Positions 42,472 through 52,900 of a stretch of DNA of 64,000 nucleotides are shown here, one piece after another. Position 1 is the first letter of the stretch. Every line of letters starts with the position of its first letter. Location: the NCBI RefSeq assembly GCF_042686125.1, contig NZ_JBHUOV010000001.1, forward strand, positions 1,364,001-1,428,000, written 5' to 3'. Source of the DNA: Oceanihabitans iliipiscarium (GTDB lineage: Bacteria > Bacteroidota > Bacteroidia > Flavobacteriales > Flavobacteriaceae). Under the pieces are notes generated by a model. That model was not told the DNA's origin, searched no databases, and was given only the letters and a program-made list of their open reading frames with translations. A program made the position numbers and the translations under genes.

Positions 42472-42647
42472 TTTTACTATTTATTTTTGAGTATAAAGAT
42501 ACTTTAAAAGTCAGTATCCTAAAAAAGGAAACGTTATTTTATTCCTAATTATTTCTAAAAAAATAAAAAAAAAGAATACCTTTTTGCAACACATCATTTT
42601 TTTTATCGTCTTTAAAGAGAACTAACCAAAAAACCAAAAGTAAAAGC

Positions 42648-43199
42648 GTGTTTCAAACAGAAATTATTGAAAAATGCAAGGCAAACAATCGACTAGCACA
42701 AATGCAGTTGTACAACCAGTACTGCAATGGGATGTATATCGTTGCGAATCGATTTGTAAAAGATGCTGCGGAAGCAGAAGATATTGTGCAAGAGGCTTTT
42801 ATTAAGGCCTTCACTAAACTGCATCAATATAAAGCAGAAGTGACTTTTGGCGCTTGGTTAAAACGTATTGTCGTTAATAAGAGTATAGATTATTTGAAAT
42901 CTAAAAGGCAACAATTAGTTGCATTAGAAGATGTGCACTTAAAAGTAGTAGATACTCCAAATGATGACAAATGGTTAGTAGATGACGCTGTAACTATTAG
43001 TGAAGTTAAAAGCGCTATAAACACTTTACCAGATAAATATAAATATGTTGTGATGCTTTACTTAATTGAAGGCTACGATCATCAAGAAATCTCTGAGATT
43101 TTAAGCATCTCTGAAGTGGCATCACGAACACAATTATCTCGAGGGAAACAAAAATTGCAAGAACTATTAAAACACCAAAAAAATGGCACAAGATATTAG
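42648..43199 (+). CDS. RNA polymerase ECF-type sigma-70 factor
   Basis: 183 residues. Region 2 is clear (AAEDIVQEAFIKAFTKLHQY) and region 4 carries a helix-turn-helix (LYLIEGYDHQEISEILSISEVASRTQLSRGKQKL). The start is GTG at 42648. It heads a three-gene run (sigma, membrane protein, exported protein with a long acidic helix). ECF factors in this layout are usually held by the next gene's product and released by an envelope cue, and often activate their own operon; no binding site was identifiable. Confidence 0.92.
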   Translation: MFQTEIIEKCKANNRLAQMQLYNQYCNGMYIVANRFVKDAAEAEDIVQEAFIKAFTKLHQYKAEVTFGAWLKRIVVNKSIDYLKSKRQQLVALEDVHLKVVDTPNDDKWLVDDAVTISEVKSAINTLPDKYKYVVMLYLIEGYDHQEISEILSISEVASRTQLSRGKQKLQELLKHQKNGTRY

Positions 43200-43749
43200 A
43201 GATTTATTGAGTCAAGACACACAAGATCAAAATAAGCAAATGCCTAAAAATCACGAATCAAGGTTTTTGGACAAGTTGAATACAGCGTTACCTGAACAAA
43301 AGAAATCAAGGTATAGTTGGCTTCAAGTAGCAGCAAGTGTTGTGGTTTTAATAGGCTTAAGTTTTGGCGCATTTAAGTATTTTGGGACTACCATCGTCAC
43401 TGATGATAATGGAACAAATCAGACTATAGTAGCAACTAAAAGCTTAGGTGATGTGTCTCCTGATTTAAAAAAGGTTGAAGATTATTATTTGGCCAATATT
43501 AATCTTGAACTTTCAAAGGTGAAACTTACTCCTGAAAACAAAGAGATGTTTGATGGATATGTACAACGCCTTGAAGATTTAAAAAAGGAATACAGTACGT
43601 TATCTGTTGAACTCACAAAAAATGGTCCTAATGAACAAACCATAAATGCACTTATTAGCAATTTAAAATTTCGTTTAAACTTATTACATCGATTAAAAGA
43701 ACAGTTAAAAACCTTAAATAGCCTTGAGGAAACTCAAGACCTTATTTAA
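43183..43749 (+). CDS. Putative anti-sigma factor, single-pass membrane protein
   Basis: 188 residues overlapping the sigma gene by 17 bases. The cytosolic N-terminus (about 1-44) precedes one membrane helix (about 45-66, WLQVAASVVVLIGLSFGAF). The periplasmic remainder is mainly helical with heptad-like Leu/Lys spacing (about 90-185). This topology and the overlap fit an anti-sigma factor, although no canonical zinc HxxxCxxC motif is present, so a different sigma-binding mode would be needed. Function is inferred from position. Confidence 0.65.
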   Translation: MAQDIRDLLSQDTQDQNKQMPKNHESRFLDKLNTALPEQKKSRYSWLQVAASVVVLIGLSFGAFKYFGTTIVTDDNGTNQTIVATKSLGDVSPDLKKVEDYYLANINLELSKVKLTPENKEMFDGYVQRLEDLKKEYSTLSVELTKNGPNEQTINALISNLKFRLNLLHRLKEQLKTLNSLEETQDLI

Positions 43750-43763
43750 TAAAAAATATAAAA

Positions 43764-45296
43764 ATGAAAAACTTAGATAATTTTCACCTACACTTAAAGT
43801 GTATGAATAGCGTGAACAAAAAATTAAAACTTATCGTTTTAATGCTGTGTGTTACTTTGAGTAGCATGGCTCAGCAAAAACTAGAAAAAGTATCACAATC
43901 TATTAATGTGAGTAATGATGTTGTTATTGATTTAAATACGAGTTATACTAATATTGAAATAGAAACTTGGAACAAAGACATCATCGAAATTGAAGCTTAT
44001 ATGGAAAGTGATAAGTTGAGTAAAGAAGAATTACAAAAAGTATTTGATCATTGGAAAGTTCTAGTTGATGGTTCAAAAGCATTAGTCACAATAGAAACAG
44101 AAGGGCTTTTAAACTCTTGGTCTAATAATGGAATCGCTCTTTTTGATGAAAATTCTTTAGACGCCTTAAAGGAGTTAGAATTTAAATTAGCCGACATTCC
44201 AGAAATACCAATTATTGAAGGCTTAATGGAGTCTTTACATTTAGAAAATATGCCAAAAATACCAAACCTTCCTGATTTACCTGATGGGATGAATAACTTC
44301 AATTTTGATTATGATAAGTATAAAAAAGAAGGACAATCGTATTTAGACAAATGGGGAAAAGAGTATGAAGAGAAATATGGTCGAGAATATTCTCAAAAAA
44401 TGAAAGCTTGGGCTGAAAACTTTGACGAGGAAGAGTGGACAGCTTATGAAAAAAAGATGGAAGCTTGGGGCGAAAAGTTTGGAGAAGAATTTGGAGAGAA
44501 ATTTGGAAAGGACATGGAAGAATGGGGAGAAGCATTTGGCAAGCGTATGGAAGAATGGGGAGAAAACTTCGAACAACAATTACAAGAAAGTGGTTTTGAA
44601 GAAAGTATGGAAGCGTGGGGCGAAGCCTTAGGAAAGCGAATAGAAGAACATTTAGAAGGTCTTAATCATGATGATGAAGATGTAGAAACTATTTTTTCGT
44701 CGTCAAGCAAGTCTAATTCTAAGGTTAAAAAGACCATTAAAATTAAGATGCCTAAGAAGGCAAAACTAAAAATGAATGTAAGACATGGTGAATTAAAAAT
44801 AGCTTCTGTAATTAATAATGCAAAAGCTAATATTTCACATTCAAGTTTAACAGCACAAAGCATTGATGGAAGCCAGACTTCCATCAATGTATCTTATGGA
44901 ACAGTTAAAATTATAAATTGGAATGCTGGTGAATTAAAACTGAATTATGTAGATCATGCCAAAATTGATTCTTCAAACACATTGGTTTTAAGTTCTAACT
45001 CATCAAATGTGAATATTAAAAATGTATTAAATAATGCTATTATTGATGGTAGTTTCGGAGATTTAGTTATTGGTAATATTTCTAATTCCTTTAAAAACAT
45101 CAACCTAGTTTTAGAAAATAGTGAAGCCAATTTAAAATTGCCTAAAGGAAATTACAGCTTGTTTTACAAAGGCACAAAATCATTTTTTAATGATGAAAAC
45201 ACATCTAGTAAAACTATTAATAATTACCCAAATACAGATAATAACAACCAAACCATTGTTATAAATGCAAAGTACAGCAATGTGGTTGCACAATAG
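43764..45296 (+). CDS. Exported beta-repeat protein with long acidic amphipathic helix
   Basis: 510 residues; ATG 43803 (residue 14) is an alternative start that gives a more usual signal peptide (LKLIVLMLCVTLSSMAQ). Residues about 35-110 and 330-500 are repetitive beta strands of DUF4097/adhesin-like type (VIDLNTSYTNIEIETWN and later NVSYGTVKIINWN). Between them, about 185-310, is an unusual acidic region rich in Trp, Gly, Glu, Phe and Lys in which MEEWGEAFGKR-like units recur about every 11 residues. It lies 14 bases after the putative anti-sigma gene. I infer an envelope sensor or effector of the sigma system. No family assignment for the helix region. Confidence 0.7.
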   Translation: MKNLDNFHLHLKCMNSVNKKLKLIVLMLCVTLSSMAQQKLEKVSQSINVSNDVVIDLNTSYTNIEIETWNKDIIEIEAYMESDKLSKEELQKVFDHWKVLVDGSKALVTIETEGLLNSWSNNGIALFDENSLDALKELEFKLADIPEIPIIEGLMESLHLENMPKIPNLPDLPDGMNNFNFDYDKYKKEGQSYLDKWGKEYEEKYGREYSQKMKAWAENFDEEEWTAYEKKMEAWGEKFGEEFGEKFGKDMEEWGEAFGKRMEEWGENFEQQLQESGFEESMEAWGEALGKRIEEHLEGLNHDDEDVETIFSSSSKSNSKVKKTIKIKMPKKAKLKMNVRHGELKIASVINNAKANISHSSLTAQSIDGSQTSINVSYGTVKIINWNAGELKLNYVDHAKIDSSNTLVLSSNSSNVNIKNVLNNAIIDGSFGDLVIGNISNSFKNINLVLENSEANLKLPKGNYSLFYKGTKSFFNDENTSSKTINNYPNTDNNNQTIVINAKYSNVVAQ

Positions 45297-45358
45297 AATT
45301 TTAAAAAAGTAGAATATCTCGTTACTTTTATTTCTATTTTTGAGGAAACTCTATTTTA

Positions 45359-46057
45359 ATGCGTTCCGAAGATTTTTCTCATTTCCTAAACAGCATCAGT
45401 TTACAACCTCTTCCAGTTTTAGATACTTCCATTTCACTTTCAGAGTACATTCAGATTGACTTATCTGAACATAATACGGAGTTACTTCATTTTAATATTT
45501 CGTCTTCTTTAGCATGGCAAAAATATATCAGCAGTTATCTCAAAAAGCATAATAAAACTGTGGCTTATGGAGGTTACTGTGAACAACGTAATATTTATAA
45601 AAGAAGTGATTATTTTAATCAGCAAAATAATGACGACGAAAGGAATATTCACTTAGGTATAGACCTATGGATCAAAGAAAATTCGAAGATTTATACACCT
45701 TTTGATGCGACTGTACATAGTTTTAAAAATAATTTAAATTTTGGAGATTATGGACCAACTATAATTTTAAAACATTCGATAAATAAAGAAGAGTTTTATA
45801 CTTTATATGGACATCTAAGTTTGGAGTCTATTACTGAGTTAAAAATTGGTCAGACATTTAAAGCTGGAAACTGTATTGCGACCTTAGGTGATTCTAGTGT
45901 GAATGGAGATTACGCACCACATTTGCATTTTCAAATTATTAAAGATTTAGAAGGTAATTTTGGGGATTATCCTGGAGTATGTAGTAAAAAAAATCTGAGC
46001 AAGTTTAAAGAAAACTGCCCAGATCCTAACACTATACTAAAACTAAATTTTAATTGA
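45359..46057 (+). CDS. M23/LytM family metallopeptidase-like protein
   Basis: 232 residues. The LytM core has IHLGIDLWIK (His and Asp ligands), YTLYGHLS (His) and PHLHFQII (HxH). The spacing is normal for M23 zinc endopeptidases, which cleave peptide cross-links in peptidoglycan. The N-terminal 85 residues are not recognisable and I see no signal peptide or membrane segment, which is odd for this family; a wrong start is unlikely because no better ATG is nearby. Its stop overlaps the convergent T9SS gene by 8 bases. Confidence 0.82.
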   Translation: MRSEDFSHFLNSISLQPLPVLDTSISLSEYIQIDLSEHNTELLHFNISSSLAWQKYISSYLKKHNKTVAYGGYCEQRNIYKRSDYFNQQNNDDERNIHLGIDLWIKENSKIYTPFDATVHSFKNNLNFGDYGPTIILKHSINKEEFYTLYGHLSLESITELKIGQTFKAGNCIATLGDSSVNGDYAPHLHFQIIKDLEGNFGDYPGVCSKKNLSKFKENCPDPNTILKLNFN

Positions 46058-46877
46058 CCATTACTTTAAATGTAATACTTTCACTATTTACCGAATCTAT
46101 CGTTATAAAATACATGCCGTAACTAAGTGTACTTGTGTCTAATTTTATAATAGACTGATGACTATTAAACTCTTTATAATGATGAATTAGTTTTCCATCC
46201 ATTGTATGAACTTTTACTGCTTCTATTTCGGAAGTGTTAAAACATTTTATATTAAGCACATCATTTACAGGGTTTGGATAAATACTTATATCGTTTAGTG
46301 GTTTATCTACGTCTGAAACACTTAAAGTAGAGAATGTAAAACTATCTAAACCTGCTGCAGGATTTGAAAAATAATCTTGAGTCGATGTCTCGTCAATATT
46401 AGAATTAAAAAAACTATCTAAAACATTTCCAGCACCTAGAGCGATTGGGTCGTTATTTAATAAAAAGTAAACTTCATCGTCTGTGGGTGAACCCGTTATT
46501 GTAAAGCTTACTAAATCTATTTGTTGTCCAGAAGTATGTGAAAATAAGCTTTGTCCTGGAGGTAAATTAAATAGAAATACATCTTTTGTACCATCTCCTA
46601 AACCTAAGCCAGAAAGAAACGTAGCGTCATATTGACTAATACTCCATGTCCTTGCTGTTAATAAGCCTGTAGGATTTGTAGCATCTACGTTACCTGTAGG
46701 TAAAACTAAAGTGAATCCAATATCTGAAGCATCAGTATTGCCAGAAGAATTAAAATCTGGAATTGCTACAATTTTAAAATCATAGTTGGAAATATGTACA
46801 ATTCCTAGTTCATAGTTTTGAGCATAAGCAAAAAAAGAACATAAAGTTATTAAGGTTAAAATGTAATTTTTTTTCAT
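46050..46877 (-). CDS. T9SS type A sorting-domain protein, cohesin-like candidate
   Basis: 275 residues. A signal peptide (MKKNYILTLITLCSFFAYA) is followed by a beta-rich domain (about 22-190), then a type A C-terminal sorting domain (about 197-275) with ISIYPNPVNDVLNIK, VHTMDGKLIHHY and LSYGMYFITI. T9SS cargo is exported through the outer membrane and attached or released there. The central domain (for example QQIDLVSFTITGSPTDDEVYFLLN) has the length and strand pattern of cohesin-type modules, but I could not confirm this. It is 30 bases downstream of the giant HYR gene on the same strand, so the two form an operon. Confidence 0.8.
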   Translation of the reverse strand: MKKNYILTLITLCSFFAYAQNYELGIVHISNYDFKIVAIPDFNSSGNTDASDIGFTLVLPTGNVDATNPTGLLTARTWSISQYDATFLSGLGLGDGTKDVFLFNLPPGQSLFSHTSGQQIDLVSFTITGSPTDDEVYFLLNNDPIALGAGNVLDSFFNSNIDETSTQDYFSNPAAGLDSFTFSTLSVSDVDKPLNDISIYPNPVNDVLNIKCFNTSEIEAVKVHTMDGKLIHHYKEFNSHQSIIKLDTSTLSYGMYFITIDSVNSESITFKVMVN

Positions 46878-46907
46878 GATTAAATGTTTTTTATGTTATG
46901 CTAAAAT

Positions 46908-49900
46908 TTAATTTTCAGGGACTGTTGTAGAAATTGTAAAGGTTGATGAGTTGAATCCATTTGCAGGATGTATAAGTACGTTATCCTTAATAATATTACC
47001 ATCATTATCAGCTCCAGAGAATTTTCCAGAACCATTAAGGTCTAAATCGAAACTCAAATAGCCAGAAGACGTAAATGTTACCGAATTAAAGCTATTACTT
47101 GGATCTAAAAGAACACCATCTTTAATTGCATTATTATCATTGTCATTTCCAGAGAACTTTATTTGACTGTTATTATTGGCGTCACCAGCCCAAAGCGCTG
47201 TTATTCCTGAACTTAATGTTATTTGAGCATTAGCACCAAAAGTAATTTGATTGATAGAATCGGTGAAATCTATAACTGTAGTCGTTTCAAATAAGCTCAT
47301 AGCATTTGCAGTCATAATTCCTAAATGATTTCTATGTTTTATAACTACATAATAATTATCTTCAATTTGATTAAAGGCAATGGCAGATAATCCATCTGTA
47401 GCTACAATATCACCATCGCGTTGTAATAATGCCGATTGTCCGTCAATAATAGTTGTATTTGCTGAAGCATCTCTTAATTCTACCCAAACCCAATCAACAA
47501 TATCATCATTAATACTTCCAGTGCCAGAAGTTCCACCATTATCTAAAACTGTTGGATTAAGTGTTGCGGCATCTGTATATGGTGAGGTTGTTGGAATTAA
47601 GCTAGCAATCCTTAAATCATCTCGCATAAGAGTTTCTTCACCAATATTAGGGTTTAATGCAGCACCTTGTAAATAGGCTTTAGGTGAAATTAATATTGGA
47701 CCAGAAATTTGAACTGTAACTGTTTGATCACAAGTTAACGACTCGTTACTTGCTCCATCTATAGCTGTCCAAGTAATTACTGTATCACCAATAGGGAAAG
47801 GATCAGTTAACAAGAGCGCATCGTTTCTGACTCCAGAATAAGTAATTGTACTAGAACAATTATCGGTAGCAGTAGGATTTATAATACTTACAATTGTTTC
47901 AGTGGTTCCCGTAGGTATATTTTCAACAATATCGTTAGGACAGGTGATTATTGGAAGTTCATCATCAGTAATTGTAATGGTTTGATCACAAGTTAACGAG
48001 TCGTTTCCAGAAGCATCAGTAGCCGTCCAAGTAATCACAGTATCACCAACAGGGAAAGGATCTGTAAGTAAAAGTGCATCGTTTCTGACTCCAGAATAAG
48101 TTATTGTGCCAGTACAATTATCAGTAGCAGTAGGCTCGACAATAGTTACTGAAAAAGCTCCGCAAAGACCAGAATCAGCAGACTGTGTAATGGTTGAAGG
48201 GCATGTAATTATTGGAAGTTCGTCATCAGTAATTGTAATGGTTTGATCACAAGTTAATGAGTCATTTCCAGCAGCATCAGTAGCCGTCCAAGTAATCACA
48301 GTATCACCAACAGGGAAAGGATCCGTAAGTAAAAGGGCATCGTTTCTAACTCCAGAATAAGTTATTGTACCAGTACAATTATCTGTAGCAGTAGGCTCGA
48401 CAATAGTCACTAAAGCATCACAAAGACCAGAATCAGCAGACTGTGCAATGGTTGAAGGGCATGTGATTATTGGGAGTTCATCATCAGTAATTGTAATGGT
48501 TTGATCACAAGTTAATGAGTCGTTTCCAGCGGCATCAGTAGCTGTCCAAGTAATTACAGTATCGCCAACAGGAAAAGGATCTGTAAGTAAAAGGGCATCA
48601 TCTCTAACTCCAGAATAAGTTATTGTGCCAGTACAATTATCAGTAGCAGTAGGCTCGATAATAGTCACTAAAGCATCACAAAGACCAGAATCAGCAGACT
48701 GTGTAATGGTTGAAGGACAGGTAATTATTGGAAGTTCATCATCAGTAATTGTAATGATTTGATCGCAAGTTAATGAGTCGTTTCCAGCAGCATCAGTAGC
48801 CGTCCAAGTAATCACAGTATCACCAACAGGAAAAGGATCTGTAAGTAAAAGGGCATCGTTTCTGACTCCAGAATAAGTTATTGTGCCAGTACAATTGTCA
48901 GTAGCAGTAGGCTCGACAATAGTTACTGAAAAAGCTCCGCAAAGACCAGAATCAGCAGACTGTGTAATGGTTGAAGGACAGGTAATTATTGGAAGTTCGT
49001 CATCAGTAATTGTAATGGTTTGATCACAAGTTAATGAGTCGTTTCCAGCAGCATCAGTAGCCGTCCAAGTAATCACAGTATCACCAACAGGGAAAGGATC
49101 TGTAAGTAAAAGGGCATCGTTTCTAACTCCAGAATAAGTTATTGTACCAGTACAATTATCTGTAGCAGTAGGCTCGGCAATAGACACTAAAGCTTCACAA
49201 AAGCCTAAATCTGCAGTTTGTGTAATGGTTGAAGGACATGTAATTAAAGGCGGTTCTGTATCTTCAAGAACCGTCCATATAAAGTCCTCAGTAGCATCAG
49301 TGCTTCCTGGTTTAGAAACAGTTACTGTAACTAAATGTACACCATCATTGCTAGGACCACCTGTAATTGCGCTAGAATCAATAGTTCCAAAAATAAGACC
49401 ATTTGTAGGTTCGATATCTAATCCGCTAGGTTGTCCACTAATGCTATAAGTAAAGTTTGCCGAAGGATTTCCGCCCATTGCAATGGCTGAAAAATCAGAT
49501 ATTTCTAATTCACAACTATTAATATCTGCAATTGGATCAATAGTAATTTCTGGATAAGCAACAGCTAAAACTTCAATAGCATTCACGATTGGGTTTTCAA
49601 TATTTCTGAAAAATTCTATTTCTAAAATACCGTCAAAAACCTGAACATTGCTTTGAACCATACCTGCAATTCTGTGACCGTAAGTTGCTGAGGGATCTAT
49701 ATTTTCTATGTATCTAATATTTTCAATATCGACACTAAAGACACGTTCATTTGGTTCTGAAGAGCCATTATAAAGATTAGCAACATAAAAATTTACTATA
49801 TAATTACCATTAGGAACAGGAATTGAAAAAACCATTTGGTTTGAAGTAATACTAATTCCACGTTCTGAATTCATGACAGACTCATAAGTTGTTTGATCAA

Positions 49901-52900
49901 CATATGGAGGAATTGAAGCATCTCTATTAGAATAATCTAATGGAGGAACCGTATATCTTGATCCAGAAGAAACAGAGTATGATGTTCCAATAAATTGACC
50001 ATTAGTATTATTAGCCTCCCATTCAGGGCCTCCATCTGTTGCAGCAACTAAAGGTCCACCAGCATTAATTCTAACAATAGGCTCATAAAGATCTGTAATT
50101 TCACCTGTTAGGTTAGTTGAAATGGGAGAGTTATTTCCAGAATGTACAATATCAAGCGATGCATTTTTTATACCTAAAATACTATTCGAAATAAAATTTA
50201 TAGGAATATTTACACTCGATCCTGGATTTACAACTAAAGGAAGACTAACATCGGTTGAAAACAAAGCGGCATCAGTACCTGAAAAATTAAGTGCTGTTAT
50301 AGTAATAACATCATCTATTGGGCCACCTTCGTTACTCACTTTGAGTGGTTTAGTTCTTAAAGAGTTTTGAGTTGGTGTGAGCCCAAAATCTATAGGATTA
50401 GGTTCTATAGTTAAAATCCCATTTTGATTTTCATAAACTTCTATATAATCCCAAGTAGCTGTAAAGGGATTAGTAGAAGACCCTGAAGCATCTCTTGAAG
50501 TAGAAATTAAGCTAATCGCCAGACCTTTATTGTCTGTAGCATCTAAAAAATTCAGAGGTAAAGTTATTGGACTTCCTATTACAGTTAATGTTTGTCCATC
50601 GTCTATAGAATAAAATGGCTGTGCTGTATTAGCGGAAGGGTCTATACTAAAATATAAGCCAACAGAACCAGCGCTAAGTATATTTGGAACATCATAAGAA
50701 TTATTTACTGTAACCACTCCATTGTCTTCTAATAACACTTGTAATCCATGTATTGCATCGGCGTTACTCGTTCCGTTCATTAATACTAATTTCAAATAGT
50801 TATCCTGATCACCATTTCCAAAACTAATACCATAGGATTGATGGTCTATAGGTTCTGACTGAGAACCGCTAACTCCAAAAAATGGTGATTCTATTTTAGA
50901 ATGAATAGTAAAAGGGTTAGAATTTGCATCAACATTTAAACCAAATTGAAATCCGTTTTTCTGATTATTTGTAGTAGCATCTCCACCAGTAACTAAATCT
51001 ACTGTAGCTTTACCTGCAGCACCACCAAACGATAAGTTCTCTTCAATATACTGATTTAAGTAATCTGTAGTTCCAGATGGATCTAACATTAATCCAGTAA
51101 AGCCTAAGCCAAATAGACCAGTTCCAGGGTCATTATTCCAAAACGGATAATCGATAGGAAGGTTTGTTGTTAAGCCATTATTAGCATCTAAAGCAAATGC
51201 ATCGTTAACGTCTAATATGGTGTCGTTATCATCGTCATCGTCATTTAGGTCAGAAATAAAATCACCGTCATTATCATTTGGTTTACTTCCTTGAGAGCAA
51301 ATATTTGTACCGTTATCAATTTCATCCTGATTTGTAAAACCATCACCATCATTATCAGCATTAGGGTCATAGCCAGGTTCTTCAGGTTGTATACAATCTA
51401 TACCAGAAGGTTCAAAAATAGTAATATTGTTGGCGCCATAAGTTGCAGCCCATACTGTTCCAGGGAATACCTCAGAATCGCCTTGCGCAATGACATCTAA
51501 AGGAATTGCTCCAAATCCGCTAAAAGTAACTTCGTATTCTACAACGTCATCTCCAGCTGCATTTAAAGCATATCGGTTAATATCGCCATTAAATGAAGCC
51601 GTTAATAAATTACCTTGCATAACGCCACCAAAATTTGAGGCTGTGTATTCTACAATACCATTTGTAGAAGACGTTCTTGCATCTAAAATATTAACTTTTG
51701 TACTTGTCGTTGGTTCGTCTGCTAAGAACTCGCCTAAACGAGGATCATCTGGGAAGTCACCAATAGTAAACGATGAATTAAAATATCCTGAAGTACCTAC
51801 AAGTAAATTTTGTAAATCATTTGTGCTAGTAGCAACCCATGAACCACTAATTTTCTGATAGGCAATAACCTGAGCTCTAGAAGGGAAAGCAAGTATTGGT
51901 ATTGGATGACCACCATAATAAGTGCTGTTTGCGTCATTAATGGTGCCTACAAAATGGAGAGGGTCAGATATAAGGCTACTTCCAGATTCATTCATTTCAT
52001 TTTTCACATAATGATTCAAAGGATCATAAGTCACTGTGCTTTCATCACCTAAGAAATTATCTGTAGCGGTGTCATAAATTTTTGGTACACCTCCCCAAAG
52101 TGAATTTCCTCCATTATCTGAAGTATATATTCTTCCGTTTTCCATGATAACAACATCGTAAGCATTTCTAAAACCAGGTGAAAAAATTTGAATTGGACCA
52201 CCAGCTTCCGGAAAAGCCTGATTTAAACTATTATTTCCACCAAAAGGGTCATTAATATCAATCGTTGCATTATACATTGGATGTCCAACAGGGTATGGAA
52301 ATTCTGGGTGTGTGTTATCTATATCTAATCGTATAGGATCATTTAAAGTTGGTAAGTCATACTTATAATCTGTATTTGTTCTTGGATCAGTATAAGTAGG
52401 CATTCCTTCTAATTGAGTAAGGTTAACAATAAGTATTGAAGCCGATAAAAAATATTCAGGAGTACCTGCAAAATTATTACTAGGAGCGCCTTTGTTTGTA
52501 TTTCCTCCTTGAGCAATAAGCATGTAAGTATTTCCTGAGCGTTCAAAAATATCCATACCATTAATTGCATGATTTTCTTCGCAGCGAGGAAGTCCTCTAA
52601 TTAAATCTACTTTATCCCAGTTTGTTCCAGTCCATTCTAACTTCGATAAAATACTGGAGTTTGTATCTAAATTTGTATCACTACCAGCACCACCACCTCC
52701 AAATAAGAAATCTGAAGAAGTTACATATAAAATAGGGTTTGTTGGTGTACCTGCGGTTTTAATTCCAGTAATTAAACGTTGTTGAGTCGCATTAGCAATT
52801 CCAGTATCATCATGGTTAACGATACCAGTTTGTATTGTCGTTATTTCTTCTGTATTTGTTATAGTATACGTACCATTCCCTAAAGGCGCTGCATCTCTTG

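Noticed and set aside
44048..44887. Minus-strand frames opposite the acidic helix protein
   Set aside because: They are a by-product of repetitive GAA/GGA/TGG codons; there is no plausible start context or protein character.
47706..49252. Regularly spaced repeats that could look like a CRISPR array
   Set aside because: The unit is about 260 bases, in frame, and encodes HYR domains; there are no short repeats with unique spacers and no cas genes.
47380..51858. Several plus-strand open frames of 69-122 codons opposite the giant HYR protein gene
   Set aside because: They lie antisense to a well-supported gene, lack family likeness and arise because its Thr/Asp/Ser-rich codons leave the other strand open.
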